DNA from: Undaria pinnatifida
Taxonomy: Eukaryota > Sar > Phaeophyceae > Laminariales > Alariaceae
Assembly (NCBI GenBank): GCA_012845835.1
Contig: JABAKD010000003.1
Coordinates: 5,114,870-5,178,869, forward strand
Length of the DNA stretch: 64,000 bases
Direction: 5' to 3'
Shown here piece by piece: positions 21,701 through 30,800 of this stretch. The stretch's first letter is position 1. Every line of letters starts with the position of its first letter. The notes under the pieces are model-generated. The model was not told the origin of the DNA and ran no database searches. It was given only the letters and a program-made list of their open reading frames with translations. A program made the position numbers and the translations under genes.

Positions 21701-24700
21701 GTGACATTACAGCATTCAGAAGCCTCACGTGTTCACTGGTTCCATCGGAGAAGTAGGCTTTGTGTTCTTCGACGTCGAGAGCCACCAGCCTCGGTCTTAC
21801 ATCGATCGAACCGTCCCGTACCTGAACAAGCAATTCATTGACGGCAAACACCCAAACGGATGAGTAAATATGTTCGACGGGTAATCAAGCCTTTCAAACC
21901 CTTAGGGGCTTGTGGTCAAAAGGGTTTATGGTTGCTACGGTGCATTAGAGGTTGCACGTGTGATTTCTAGGGCTTTGAGCTATACACCCTATCCAACCAC
22001 AAAAGTTGACAAAAATGGCAAGTGTAAGACCCGATAACCAATGCCATGGCCTACAGCACGTGGTATTCGCTAGTACTACTCTAGTTATACGACGAATATA
22101 ATTATCGTAAAATCGTGAAACAAGAAAGACCTCCCAACAATTATCTGAATAGGTTAAGGAGCCCCGTCGTTCAGAAAGAGGTACAGTAGGTTGAGCCAAA
22201 ACGTGCTACCTCTATCGTAATAGGCGTCTTCAGAGCGGGAAAAGGATGATAAAAGCATCGCCCACCCAAAGCAACCCGAGCGGTTAGGTTAGGTGAGGTT
22301 AGGTCAGTTTAGGGTAGGTTAACGTTAGGTTAGGTTAGGTTAGGTTAGGTCAAGTTTTGAGATAGTTTTTGCAAGTCGGACTCCTACGCAGAGAGTTGTA
22401 TAATACGACACGAGCGTATATAGCATAATATGCAATATTGAGTGCTATATATGTCAGATACCCGCATTACTAGGGTAAAACCGCGTATGTACGTTATTCT
22501 TAGCAATTAACACTACGTTACTTCGTACAGCTGAAAGATATAGAATTTCGTCGAAACTTGTGTTTTCAAGCTGCGTGTGGTACACCGATCGCGCATTAGG
22601 GGGTGTGTATGTCCTCATGAAGGACGTAGGTCGACGTTTATTAGATCGATTGTCAGGGCTAACGGTTTACCAAAAACTCGTTTATGACTTGATGAATGCC
22701 TTGGCTATAGTACGTCGAGATAACAAAGTATAAGCGCCTTCTTGTCATTGTACGAGCATGCAAGCACACCGCAGTGCAAGCCATACGAGTGTCTAACAGC
22801 GACTTTCATTGGAGTTCGACAGTAAACAGCATCGTCATCTAGTCTGTTATAGCAGCCCGGGTTGCTTCGCGCGAAGGATGAAGGACTCTGCTATCGTCTG
22901 TTCCATTCGTCAATGTTTCCCTCCCGGGCTAACGCTATACGTAAAAATAGTCCCACACAAACCCAAACAGATTAACTCCAAAAATGCGGGTGCAGTTCTG
23001 AAGAGAATAAGGCGCTCTACAACCCCCAGAGACACGCAAGCCGTAGTTCTAGATCCAAGGCTAACGCGTGGCTTGTTTGCGACGAAGGATACGGCATACC
23101 GTAGTGTGTGGGTACCTTCGTGCTCACTACCACCGAATGTAGGCTCTGTACGTCACCCTGTATCTGACCCAAAATAATACCGAAGGCAATTTTTTTGCTG
23201 GCAGCGTAGCTAATACTCTTCAATTTCATGGCCGGGCATACATACCGCGAAGTCGATAAGACACAGAATGTTCAGACTCGCAAAATAAAAACAGGGGTGT
23301 AGCCGATGTTGCGAGCGTTGAATCTGCTCATCGCTGGGAGAAGAGGCCCTCCAAACGACCATCCTAGCATAGCCTTGGTATTGCGCGCATCCTATAGGCC
23401 GGTACAACCGTGGCATCGAACAACAAACCTTCTTTAGGAATCCGTCCGATACGCATACGTTGGTAGACGCGTTGGGGCCGCACTCAAGCTGCAGCGCTTC
23501 GTGCACGTCGCCGGGGTCCTGGCCAGCCAAGTGAAGGCAAAACGCCCTAAGCCCTTTGAGCTTCTCTACCGGAGACAAGCCCTTCGCCTTTTCGCCTGCG
23601 GCGGCCTTGAGAGAGTACAGCGCAATGTCTAGAGGCATTCCGTAAGTCCCAGACTCCGGGCTTGTGCGGTCCCCGTTCGTACGTTCACAACGTTCACTGC
23701 AGCGACCCGGGGGCTTGCTTGTTGCGGCACAGCTGGCCGCTCCCTCTTGATCAGATGAATCGCTACGAACCCCTCGATCAATGACACTGGTACTCTCCGC
23801 GGACACACTGACAGAGAATGCACTGCCGGTGTCGCTATCGTCCTCCCCTTTGGCTTCCTCGCTATCTCTTTTATCTGTCCGTGCATCGTCTAGACCAGCA
23901 GTTTTTTTCTCAGGATCCGGCGCCGGCATCGAGAACACGCGGGGAAGAAACACTGACGCATTGCCGGTGGCCACAACGCACTTTCCCACCGTCTCGGTCA
24001 GACCTGGGGCGCTCAAGGGAGAATAATGGCGGGGGAAGCGTGTGTTTGTTGTTCTTCGTTTGGTCTGGCGTTGACAGTAGAAGAGATTTCGAAAACCACC
24101 GATCCTTGGTGACATCGACTATTTTACTTCTTAGTAGAAATGCCTATTGCTTCGGTAATGTATGTGTGCCTGTGGCCATACCACGCGCAAGCTTTTTCGA
24201 GCGTCGGCGTCGCCGTTTGTCGTACCATACTGCTACTGCAACATTAACGTTAGTATCTATGTCAATAGTACATGGTAACACGTAGAGTGGTACCCATAAC
24301 CCAGAGGTTGTAGTAGCGATGGTACCGGCAGCAACACCGACGTTCTGCGACTATTCTCCACCTATGGGCCAACCCGAACCCTTTCATTAGCGTCATCACT
24401 GATGTACATGCAGTACGACCACCAAGTTGGCGTTTCGTCCCCTAAGTTTTCTGATTGGTCAATTTTGTATTATGGAATGTTTCATTGGTGGGAAATCCTT
24501 AGTGGACATTTGTCGTCATCCGGAAACGTGACTCCACTTTTCTGTAAATAACTGCGGACACGAAATGTATATCTCTGTAGCACCACAGCGGTAACCTCGA
24601 AGTAACTAGTAGGCCGCGTCCCGATCTCAACCCACAATAGCCCTGTATACGAGGCATGTGTATCGTACACCATGGAAAAAGCCTCGTACCCCTCACCCCT

Positions 24701-26880
24701 CACCACAAGCGATCTCTGCGCCGCTGAATGCGCAGCCAACCACGAGGACCGATTTCCCAGAATATCCGTCGGGGTCCCGGTATAAACCACTGTGCGTAGC
24801 CCATCCGGTCTCCACCGCCTCCGTGATCCCTTTCACTTTTTCCGGTGGAGGAAAGTACGGTGTTACAAAAATTCCTGACGCAATGATGCACTTGTCGAAC
24901 ACTTGTGTCTTCGCCTGAGCTTTCTCGACGCTTCCGTCACCAGCTCCAGAGTTTGAGACGAAGGTCACCTCCCACTTGCCGGACGCCGACTGTGTCACCT
25001 TCGTCACCTCGTGGCCAAACCGCACGTAGCGGACAAGGTCGAAGTGCACAGCGTAGTCCTCGAGGTACTGCCTCACTTGAGCTTCGTTCACACCAACCAC
25101 AGAGTTGTCAAAGGCAAGACACAGCAGCAAGCATCGTACATAGTGCGCACGTAAAAAGGGAAACAAAAAGAACAAAAGAGACGCGCAGTGACAATTGCGG
25201 AAATGCGAGTGTTGGCAAAGCTGTCGTAAGCGAGCTTCTGCTTGCTACAGCAAGAAAAACAGGCAGGTTCTACGTACTACAAATAGTTTGCGCTCGACAG
25301 ATCCTCTCGACTCCCAGCGCAGTGTCAAAACCACGATTGAGGGGCACGAGAGACTGCCGTGACTCATGGTCCTAGGGCGACGACAAGCACGAAGATGCCG
25401 TGTTCGGGGTGGCCAGCAGGGAACTACGGATATGCGCTACTAGTGCATGATAGATATAATTCATGCACGTCGGTGCAACCGCCAAGCCGGAAACATGAGG
25501 AGACATGCACAAAAACTACAACATCAGAAACATCAGCATCGCACGGCATTATCAGTATCGTATGGTACCATCAGTATCGTACCGTACCATCAGTACTGTA
25601 CCGTACCATCAATCGTACGGTAACATAAGCAGTACGGTAAGGCATCACATCATCAGTAGTACCGTACGGTATCATCAGTACTGCATGGTACCTTCAGAAG
25701 TACCGTACGGTGTCACGGTACAATCAGTACCGTGCGGTAACTGCAGTACCGTTCCGTGACATGAATTACCGTACGGTAACATCCGAATTACCGTACGGTA
25801 ACATCCGAATTACCGTACGGTACCATCAGTATCGCTCGGTAACACCATTCAGCATCGTGCCGTACCATACCGCGTGGCCCGCTCACCGCAAGAGGGGAAC
25901 GTGGGAGTCTCTTCAGGCCAGCGGAAGTCTGAAAAGCAGCAGGTGTGTTTGGACAGGTTTGTCTTCATCGACGTCCACACCCGCCCGCCACTGCAACCAA
26001 GGGGAGGGGGGCACGACGCAATATCCCGTCGGTGGAACGAACAGGAAGAAAGTTATGTAGTATGCCCAAAAACAGAGCGCTGCTTTAAGCATCTGGAAAT
26101 GCAAGGTGGCTTGCACTGGCAAGGGGTGCGCTGGATGCGGTTGCATGGAAAAAAATGAGTTACGTGAGGTCAACAACGACAAGTAACCCCGAACAACAAC
26201 CTAATACCTGGTGCACTTTTCACATGATTTGCATACACAGGGCTGTATTCGATAGTAGTTGAGTACAAGTGCACGGTCTGTGTCACGCGTAATAACGCAC
26301 TCCTATCACCAAGAGCGAAGGCGCGAGCTTCGGCGCGATGGCACGCGAGCGAGCAGGAGAGCGGGCGGGCGAGCGGGCGGGCGGGAGAGCGGGCGATGGA
26401 CGAAGACGGTCCAAGGCAAAGAAATTACCTAGCCATGGACGGTAGACGGTCGACGTGACATGCCTTGCATACCCACTGAGCTTAAGCAATACTAGTGTCA
26501 CTGAGTGTACGTGGACGACCGGTGTTGCAATATTAATGTAATAGGCTAAGCAATTAACTCGTGTGGGCTGGTCGGTGTTACACGCCGAGTTACTTGTTGT
26601 GCGGTGGGTACATGTTTTTTTCGGTTCCCATAAGAGTTTTGTCCCCCTTTTCAACTGCGGCACCCACGGGATATGAAGCCATGAAGCCAATCGCATCCCG
26701 AAGCGGAAACATAGGCGCTGTGCATATACCGGGTACACTATTAACAATATCGATGCATTCTACTGCGTGCTGCTGAAGTACTATTGACGCGCGTCTTGAA
26801 CGATGGGCCACCTACCTGCCCGTTTTCCAAAGCCCCCCGAAGCGAGAGTCTCGCTCATACACCACAGGGTCCAGACCGAC
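6289..26880 (-). CDS. Flavin-containing monooxygenase, nine exons found, first exon missing
   Basis: FMOs use FAD and NADPH to oxygenate soft nucleophiles (N or S groups). Joining nine minus-strand exons, all with GT-AG introns and matching phases, gives 682 residues without a stop. Counting from the first exon found, landmarks are: GGLW after the FAD strand (about 15-18); TPTFPSC then a YLEDYA.HFDL helix (about 54-75); HSGLYRDPDGYSGK, the FMO signature zone (about 155); GCAFSGAEIA, the NADP-binding Rossmann turn (176-185); PLDIALYS (about 305); DGTSEHVDHVV then CTGL in place of the usual ATGY (about 402-419); and APYFGVTELQARWAAR (about 469-481). A Ser/acid-rich insert of about 90 residues follows the LPR motif near 207, and another low-complexity insert of about 100 lies near the C terminus. 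The usual length is 450-550. The exon with GxGxxG was not found above 26880. FMO identity is firm; substrate is unknown. Confidence 0.85.
6787..7785 (-). other. FMO intron between exons h and i (999 bp)
   Basis: Bounded by GTGGGA and CCGCAG on the minus strand. I see no element inside it beyond a CTGCTGCTTCTGC run near 7445. Confidence 0.7.
7786..7903 (-). CDS. FMO exon h
   Basis: The acceptor is TTGCGCAG. Its first base completes Arg, giving ELQARWAARMWSGAVPPP across the splice. TAEESKAGLQERRDVRNAQP follows, a typical FMO C-terminal helix. It ends in phase 0 before GTGGGA. Confidence 0.85.
8201..8406 (-). CDS. FMO exon g (TG motif and ELQAR)
   Basis: The acceptor is TCTAACAG and the donor is CG|GTGAGA. 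It encodes VDHVVCCTGLRAKIDFMPAE through MLHAQTWNPCVPSLAFVGVY to YFGVTELQAR, all diagnostic of FMOs. The usual ATGY motif reads CTGL here. Confidence 0.9.
10750..11430 (-). repeat. Degenerate satellite, same family as 62.5-63.5 kb
   Basis: Read on the minus strand it carries TTCTCTCGGGTCGTCACCAC, CTCACGGTGTGAAAACCCAA, GTTGGCTAAAATAACTGATT and GGTTCGAGCCCCACGG in that order. The same phrases occur in the same order at about 62790-62880 on the plus strand. Copies are diverged and no frame is conserved. Confidence 0.65.
12028..12062. repeat. Perfect 14-bp inverted repeat with 7-base loop
   Basis: GCATGGGTGCCGGC (12028-12041), loop GATGCTT, then GCCGGCACCCATGC (12049-12062). The stem is perfect and GC-rich. 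It lies inside the large FMO intron. No T tract follows directly. Confidence 0.9.
12449..13030 (+). repeat. Tandem duplication of a ~300-bp unit
   Basis: Shared phrases in order are TTTCCCTATTTT.GCACAGAG, TTTGATCGGAGCCTGCG, CAGTGTCAAGTGACAT.CCGG and TTGAATATCAT.TTAGTACGC. The first copy starts near 12449 and the second near 12749. A partial third trace continues to about 13200. Both copies contain CTG/CAG runs. Confidence 0.8.
13118..13706 (+). repeat. Pair of short direct repeats (13118-13165, 13652-13706)
   Basis: Both copies read GTA.ATCGCAGATGACAGAC, then CAGACAAC.TGCGGA and AACGCTAC. They flank about 490 bp with no recognised gene. Confidence 0.6.
14320..14560 (+). repeat. Three tandem copies of a ~74-bp repeat
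   Basis: The motif GGGTCT recurs at 14335, 14408 and 14482. Each is followed by a cytosine-rich TCTTCCRCT segment and a GTGTTCCCC...CAGCGGAC..CA.GTCACCCG phrase. Confidence 0.75.
14818..14960 (+). repeat. Dispersed repeat copy, related to 45437-45570
   Basis: Both copies contain TTCAGC.GTGAGTT.GACGA, TTGGYACTTGTA, ATGTGGGTGAGT and AATGGGAGGGGTC in order. It also shares the GTGAG..CGA...CATCTTTGCAAGCT core with copies at 53.9-54.3, 59.8 and 60.2 kb. Confidence 0.6.
16240..18970 (-). pseudogene. Ty1/copia retrotransposon relic (gag, protease, partial integrase)
   Basis: Segments occur in copia order on the minus strand. A Gag-like frame (18293-18733) reads LNKFDRRKPSQFGDWHKKL and DLYTILYLLTDKP. 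A protease region (about 18130-17940) reads ELENSGASYHFVDEDLVPG, where the active-site DSG is NSG. After a frameshift near 17900 come VPGMGRHLFSSVTAM and the GAG-pre-integrase zinc region WHRPLGHMNP...CDICAVGK (about 17600-17500). An integrase fragment in changing frames follows (about 17440-17050, including TATATPPQNG). The last part is a degenerate low-complexity linker (16600-16920) and an open stretch with one stop (16280-16480). No RT or RNase H was seen and LTRs were not identified. It lies in the sense orientation inside the FMO intron. Confidence 0.8.
21729..21821 (-). CDS. FMO exon f (31 codons)
   Basis: The acceptor is TTGTTCAG and the donor is GTGAGG. It encodes VRDGSIDVRPRLVALDVEE and then FSDGTSEH, the beta-rich segment between the ISD..L motif and the VDHVV..TG motif. 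Both ends are in phase 0, so it joins cleanly to exon e and to exon g 13.3 kb away. Confidence 0.85.
22277..22357 (+). repeat. Interstitial (GGTTA)n array
   Basis: The stretch is built from GGTTA units with variants (GGTGA, GGTCA, GGGTA) and ends in five near-perfect TTAGG units before GTCAAG. It is about 80 bp long, internal, and not followed by a chromosome end. Confidence 0.85.
22545..22630 (-). repeat. Diverged copy of the 60.2-kb dispersed repeat
   Basis: It carries TTTCGTCGAAACTT, CAAGCTGCGTGTGGTACACC, GATCGCGCATTA and TGTCCTCATGAAGGA, which parallel 60194-60270 phrase by phrase. Confidence 0.55.
23429..24003 (-). CDS. FMO exon e (with Ser/acid-rich insert)
   Basis: The acceptor is CGCCCCAG and the donor is AAG|GTTTGT. 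It begins LTETVGKCVVATGNASVFLP, matching the family's V.V..R....LPR strand. About 90 residues rich in Asp, Glu and Ser follow, and then PLDIALYS and GDVHEALQLE, both family-like. It ends DGFLKK in phase 0. The insert has the look of a disordered loop. Confidence 0.85.
24004..24703 (-). other. FMO intron between exons d and e (700 bp)
   Basis: Bounded by GTGAGG and CGCCCCAG on the minus strand. No element is recognised inside it. Confidence 0.7.
24704..25081 (-). CDS. FMO exon d (NADP-binding segment)
   Basis: It encodes QVRQYLEDYAVHFDLVRYV through the FMO signature zone to VLVVGCAFSGAEIAC. The acceptor is taken as GAACGAAG because no AG occurs between the polypyrimidine tract and this point, and the phase then fits exon c. 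The donor is G|GTGAGG, leaving one base that pairs with the GT opening the next exon to restore Gly. Confidence 0.85.
25549..25872. repeat. GTAC-rich palindromic minisatellite
   Basis: About fifteen degenerate units of 18-22 bp combine a self-complementary core (ACCGTACGGT or CGGTACCATCAG) with an ATCAGTA or ACATCCGAATT spacer. The cleanest part, 25765-25830, repeats TTACCGTACGGTAACATCCG. It lies in the intron between FMO exons c and d. Confidence 0.85.
25887..25928 (-). CDS. FMO exon c (42 bp)
   Basis: This short exon has a strong polypyrimidine acceptor (CTGCTGCTTTTCAG) and a GTGAGC donor. In the phase set by its neighbours it reads FRWPEETPTFPSC, matching the conserved P..TP.FPSH.QV segment of FMOs. 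The following intron carries a GTAC-rich minisatellite. Confidence 0.75.
25929..26663 (-). other. FMO intron between exons b and c (735 bp)
   Basis: Contains a (GCGGGCGA)n minisatellite at 26335-26396. Nothing else is recognised. Confidence 0.6.
26335..26396 (+). repeat. (GCGGGCGA)n minisatellite
   Basis: Near-perfect 8-bp units alternate with GAGA variants over about 60 bp. Confidence 0.8.
26664..26737 (-). CDS. FMO exon b
   Basis: The exon follows the acceptor TTAATAG and encodes VPGICTAPMFPLRDAIGFMA then SYPV. This fits the family pattern of APMY..LRTN....MAF.DFP. The donor is GTGCCG after CCCGTGG, chosen because it gives the phase the next exon needs. A stronger-looking GTGGGT lies four bases upstream but would break the frame. 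This is the least certain boundary. Confidence 0.6.
26816..26880 (-). CDS. FMO exon a (GGLW motif)
   Basis: The exon follows the acceptor AAATATAG and precedes the donor GTAGGT. It encodes VGLDPVVYERD then RFGGLWKTG, the conserved stretch after the FAD-binding Gly motif. It starts in phase 0 and ends after two bases of a codon. The next intron is only 78 bp. Confidence 0.8.
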
Positions 26881-26929
26881 CTATATTTCCAGGTATCACA
26901 TCCCGTAACCGTCAGCCAACACCAACGGG

Positions 26930-26992
26930 GAGGGGGGGGGGGAAGGAGGAGGAGGGGGGCGAGGGGAGGGGGGGGTGAGGGGGGGGCGGAGG
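26930..26992 (+). repeat. G-rich low-complexity tract
   Basis: About 60 bases of G runs broken by single A, T or C. It lies just upstream of FMO exon a on the minus strand, where it would read as a C-rich tract. Confidence 0.9.
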
Positions 26993-29844
26993 CGGTCCTT
27001 CACTAGTGCGGGTCATCAACACCTTGCCACGAAATACTGCAGACTATCATCATGAGCGTACGGCAGTCAAGAAAGCACGGAGCGGCAGCATAGCAGTAGA
27101 ACCTTACGCTTACCGTCCTACTTGTCACAGGGACTCGATGCCAGGTAGTTACTGTCTCTAACAGGGATATACAGTACCGGTAACGGCAACACATCGTACC
27201 TAACTGGAGTTGCGGGCGGGTAACAGCAGTTCTTGCGGCAACACACTGTGCTGTAGGGTCCCCTGAGGGAAACGCTCCCCATCTACATTGGAAAACCTCT
27301 CAAAGCATGAAATCCCTTGTGGTGAAAAAGGCCTATTTTAAACTTGATAGGGAATATTTAGGGCGTGCCGCCTACCGTCGGCCTCCTGACCAGAACCCTA
27401 GCCCTTACCATAGCCCTTACGCTAAAATATGGGGGATGTGGGGTGACCTGTGCTTGGATGCTGTGACTTGTGAAGCCCCTACTGTAGGTTGACTTCGCCG
27501 GCTTGGGTGCTGTGCTTGAGAAGACATTCGTCGGGATCGGAGTGCTGTGGCTTGGAAGTAGTGTTGTGAATGATAAAAAACACGGGGTTGATTTGGTTAT
27601 TGATTGGTCTTTTTTTATTAATGATGGATATTTGATTATGATCATGTGGTCGTGATTAAACCATTATAAGTGATAGTTGATTGATTAGTCATGATTATTT
27701 GGTTATTGAGAAATGGAAGGCGTTTTCATGCTGGCATATGTTGTTTAAGAACGTTTCGTTCCGTTTGTCACGAGAGACTTGTGCTGCCGTTGCCCTCGAG
27801 CGTCAAGCATCTACAGTAGCATTGAGCAGCAGATGGATGGAACATAACGAAGGGATATATTATGCGAACGCTTCGTTATGAAGAAATGTGGTCTTCCTTA
27901 CCATAGGTCATGTGTGTCTACCGCTACCTCCCCAAGGTTTTCGCTCTTGCGAGCAAGCAGTAAGTTTCTGAGCAGGCCGTGGTATACATACCTACTTCAA
28001 AATTGTGTACGGCCCAGGTCGCGCACCTTTCATATACCAGGTACTGGTACGATTTGGAGGGTGTGCTCCAGACACTAACTTTGGTATATATGTCAATCTC
28101 TCGAGGGCAGTTGTCTCGGTTGAAGCTTATTTCGGTCCAAGTCGAGTACGTGAACAAACAATTCACGTCCCGCACTACAGGCTGGTTTAAGTGAAAAGCC
28201 GGAAATAAATTATCTCCCCGACGAATGCCGCCAGCAATATCTCGTCAACGACTACATATTTGGAATCATACTGACCCCCATGACCAGTGGAAGTGTAACA
28301 AGGTAACAGGGTAACATGGTAGCATGGCCATTTTTATATTAAACGGCCTCGGGCTGTCTTTAGGAGCGAAACTCGTATCGACCAATGACAGGCCTTCAAT
28401 TGTTTTCAATGATTTTCAGACTTTATTCAAGCGGGGGCGCAAAAAACAAATTGCGCCGCATTTTGCGCGACCCGATTGGAGGGTATCCAAGGCGCGTCTG
28501 TAGAAATTTGTGCCGAAAAAGACGAACATCTGAACCCCCTATGCTCTACATTAAGCAGAATCCAGCGAAAAACTGGATTATCCGTTAAAACCAAGTCATT
28601 AGAAAGAAATGACGTGTCTTACTCACTTTTGCGCACAAAAGCCCAAATGCCCACGCCGTTTTTGATAGACCCTGACTTTTTGCACACGCGTTCTACATGC
28701 CATCCCGAGGCCTGACTGGTCACCGAGTGTTTTATTTTCGCGGTAATTTTAGTCAAAAGCCACTATTTATGGCAAAACGAATCTTAATCTTGTCAGAACT
28801 TCTCGTTCCTGCATTTTAAAGTCAATTTTCCTCCCGGAGCGCACAAAACCGACTATTCTCTTAAGGAAAACTGTTCGAGCTCTCTGTCAGGGTTTCCCGG
28901 CAAGCATACCCATTGCCACACGGGCACAGAACTCGGTTTCAAGGGCTGGGTTAGATTCGTCCAAAACGTCAAAAATCCCGTTATTTTCCATATAGACTAA
29001 ATGGCCAAGATTCTCGTAAAATTAGTGTTTTTTTGCAAAAGAGGTCTTGGCTTTCTCCTTTTCTTAGAAATAATCGAAAATCAACCCCTGCAGCAACGGA
29101 TAGGTTCGATGGACAGCCCTGGAAGAGAGCTCGAACGTTTTTTTCAACAGAATGGTCGGCTTTATGCCCTCCGCGAGAAAAATTGATTTAAATACGCAGT
29201 AGGAGAAAGAGAAGATCTGGAGGAAAAACAACACCAACATTCGTTTTTCCATAACTGTGGCCTAAGGTGGTCCACATTGTCCAAAAAATAATAACTGACG
29301 AAAAAGTCAGGCCAAAAATCAGACAAAACAAAAGAAAAACACCCAGGTGTGGTCTTCGCAACGGCACACAGAAAACGTGTTCAAAATTCAAAATCCCATG
29401 GTCTGAATCGAAAAAACGGCGTGGACATTCGCCGGGGAATAAATTTCGGGATTTTTACTTGAACCAGCCTGTAGCTCTACCGTAGCGTGTCTCCCCCCAG
29501 AATGGATACATCGACATACAAGCTTCCACAGCCCCGAATGTGGTGCTCTGCGTGTCCAAATATTTTGTCACTCCCTGGACAATAGGTTCCAGGTCGATAC
29601 ACAATCGATAGGATCCTATTCCACTAGGAGGCCCTTTGTTGCTTGTGGCAGGTATCGGAAGGCACTCTCTAAAGCTAGTTGCAGCCGGTAATAGGTATGG
29701 GTTGACACCTTCATTGATTGTTAGGCCAAGATCGTATTGACATGTAGTATCAAAACCTATCGTTAAAACAGTTAACTATCAACAGGAGTTTCCAGAGCAT
29801 GCCTGATTCGGGCGATATACTGCGAGACAAAACCCATTATGTTT
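26993..29844. other. Unassigned DNA
   Basis: No gene or clear element was recognised. The sequence from 28200 to 29480 is AT-rich with several short open frames on both strands and no family resemblance. The missing first FMO exon could lie here or further up, but no GxGxxG segment was found. Confidence 0.4.
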
Positions 29845-29849
29845 TTACG

Positions 29850-30062
29850 AAGTATCGATATACGTTTCCCCAAACCTCTTGTTTGGGACGAAAGGTATCC
29901 ATAGACATTTCGCCAAACTGTTGTTTCGGAAAACAGGTATTAATAGACCTTTCACAACTCTATTGTTTCGGACGATAGGCGTCGACAGACCTCTCGCCAT
30001 TCTGTTGTTTAAGATTATAGGTATCGGTACGTAGACATTTCGCCATTTTATTGTTTCAGTGT
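29850..30062 (+). repeat. 42-bp satellite, array 1
   Basis: The phrase AGGTAT....TAGAC recurs at about 29894, 29936, 29978 and 30020, exactly 42 bases apart. Each is followed by a TTCGCCA.TCT.TTGTTT segment. Confidence 0.85.
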
Positions 30063-30329
30063 TGGAGAGCAAAGGTACTCGAAGACAGTCCGTTTCGGAA
30101 CAATAAACTAGTAGTAACTCCAGTTCGCCATTCATTCTTCACGCCGCACGTGCCTCTAGTCCAGCAGAGAACCCCCGAATACGGCGCAGTCTGCCCTTAT
30201 TGTGCCCTGAGAAGCTTAACGTGTACGGTGTCAACAAGGTGGTGATTACCACGTATGTGTGTTCGATGCGAAGCTCAAGCCTTCAATGTTTTAGAGCGAC
30301 CTGTTTGTGTGTCGTTCAGTTCCATATTA

Positions 30330-30800
30330 TAACCTGGATAATACCCTATCGAATAGGCTATTGGGCCAACAATAGGTCGTCAATTACGAGGATCGATACC
30401 TATCGCTGGGCACAATAGCTCGGCTTCGGGATCTATCGATAAGTACTGTAAGCAACAGTAGGGTTAGGACAGTGGCCACCGTAGCTTATTGTGCGACCGA
30501 TATTCTCGCGAAGGTGTATATCGATCGGTGTTTTGGGCACCAACATGATTTGAAAATGACTCCCGACAGGCTACTGTTCGAGCAATGTCTTTTTATCGCC
30601 ACCAAGCAATGCCTATCGGCTAAAGCGATAGGTGTGCGATGAGACCGATCGATACCTATTGCTGAATGGAATTGGTTTTCAGGGGTATCGATCGATGCCT
30701 ATTGCCCAATTCAATACGTTCGCAAGGTATCGATCGATATCTACTGTCAATTTGATAGATTTGCAAAGGTTTTGATCGATACATACTGCTGGTAATTTAG
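30330..30800 (+). repeat. 42-bp TATCGAT satellite, array 2
   Basis: Cores of GATCGATACCTATTG type occur at about 30651, 30693, 30735 and 30777 (42-bp steps), with more diverged copies upstream to 30330. The core is itself nearly palindromic (GGTATCGATCGATACC-like). Confidence 0.8.

Larger units (their letters stand above)
8407..21728 (-). other. 13.3-kb FMO intron with mobile-element debris
   Basis: Its ends are GTGAGG (at 21728 downward) and TCTAACAG (at 8407). It holds the copia relic (about 16240-18970), a satellite segment (10750-11430), a hairpin (12028-12062), a 300-bp tandem duplication (12449-13030), a 74-bp triple repeat (14320-14560) and dispersed repeats. In 8760-10700, 15000-16240 and 19060-21700 I see nothing recognisable apart from short direct repeats (for example GCACGGTCGTGACGGTGCTT twice at about 19142 and 19180). 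Confidence 0.7.
21822..23428 (-). other. FMO intron between exons e and f (1.6 kb)
   Basis: Bounded by GTTTGT and TTGTTCAG on the minus strand. It contains the TTAGG array (22277-22357) and a dispersed-repeat fragment (22545-22630). The rest is unremarkable. Two open frames of 110-120 codons near 22809-23177 and 21945-22199 have no recognisable content. Confidence 0.6.

Noticed and set aside
25549-25872. Possible CRISPR-like array
   Set aside because: Units are variable and self-complementary, with no constant repeat/spacer pattern, and the context is a eukaryotic intron.
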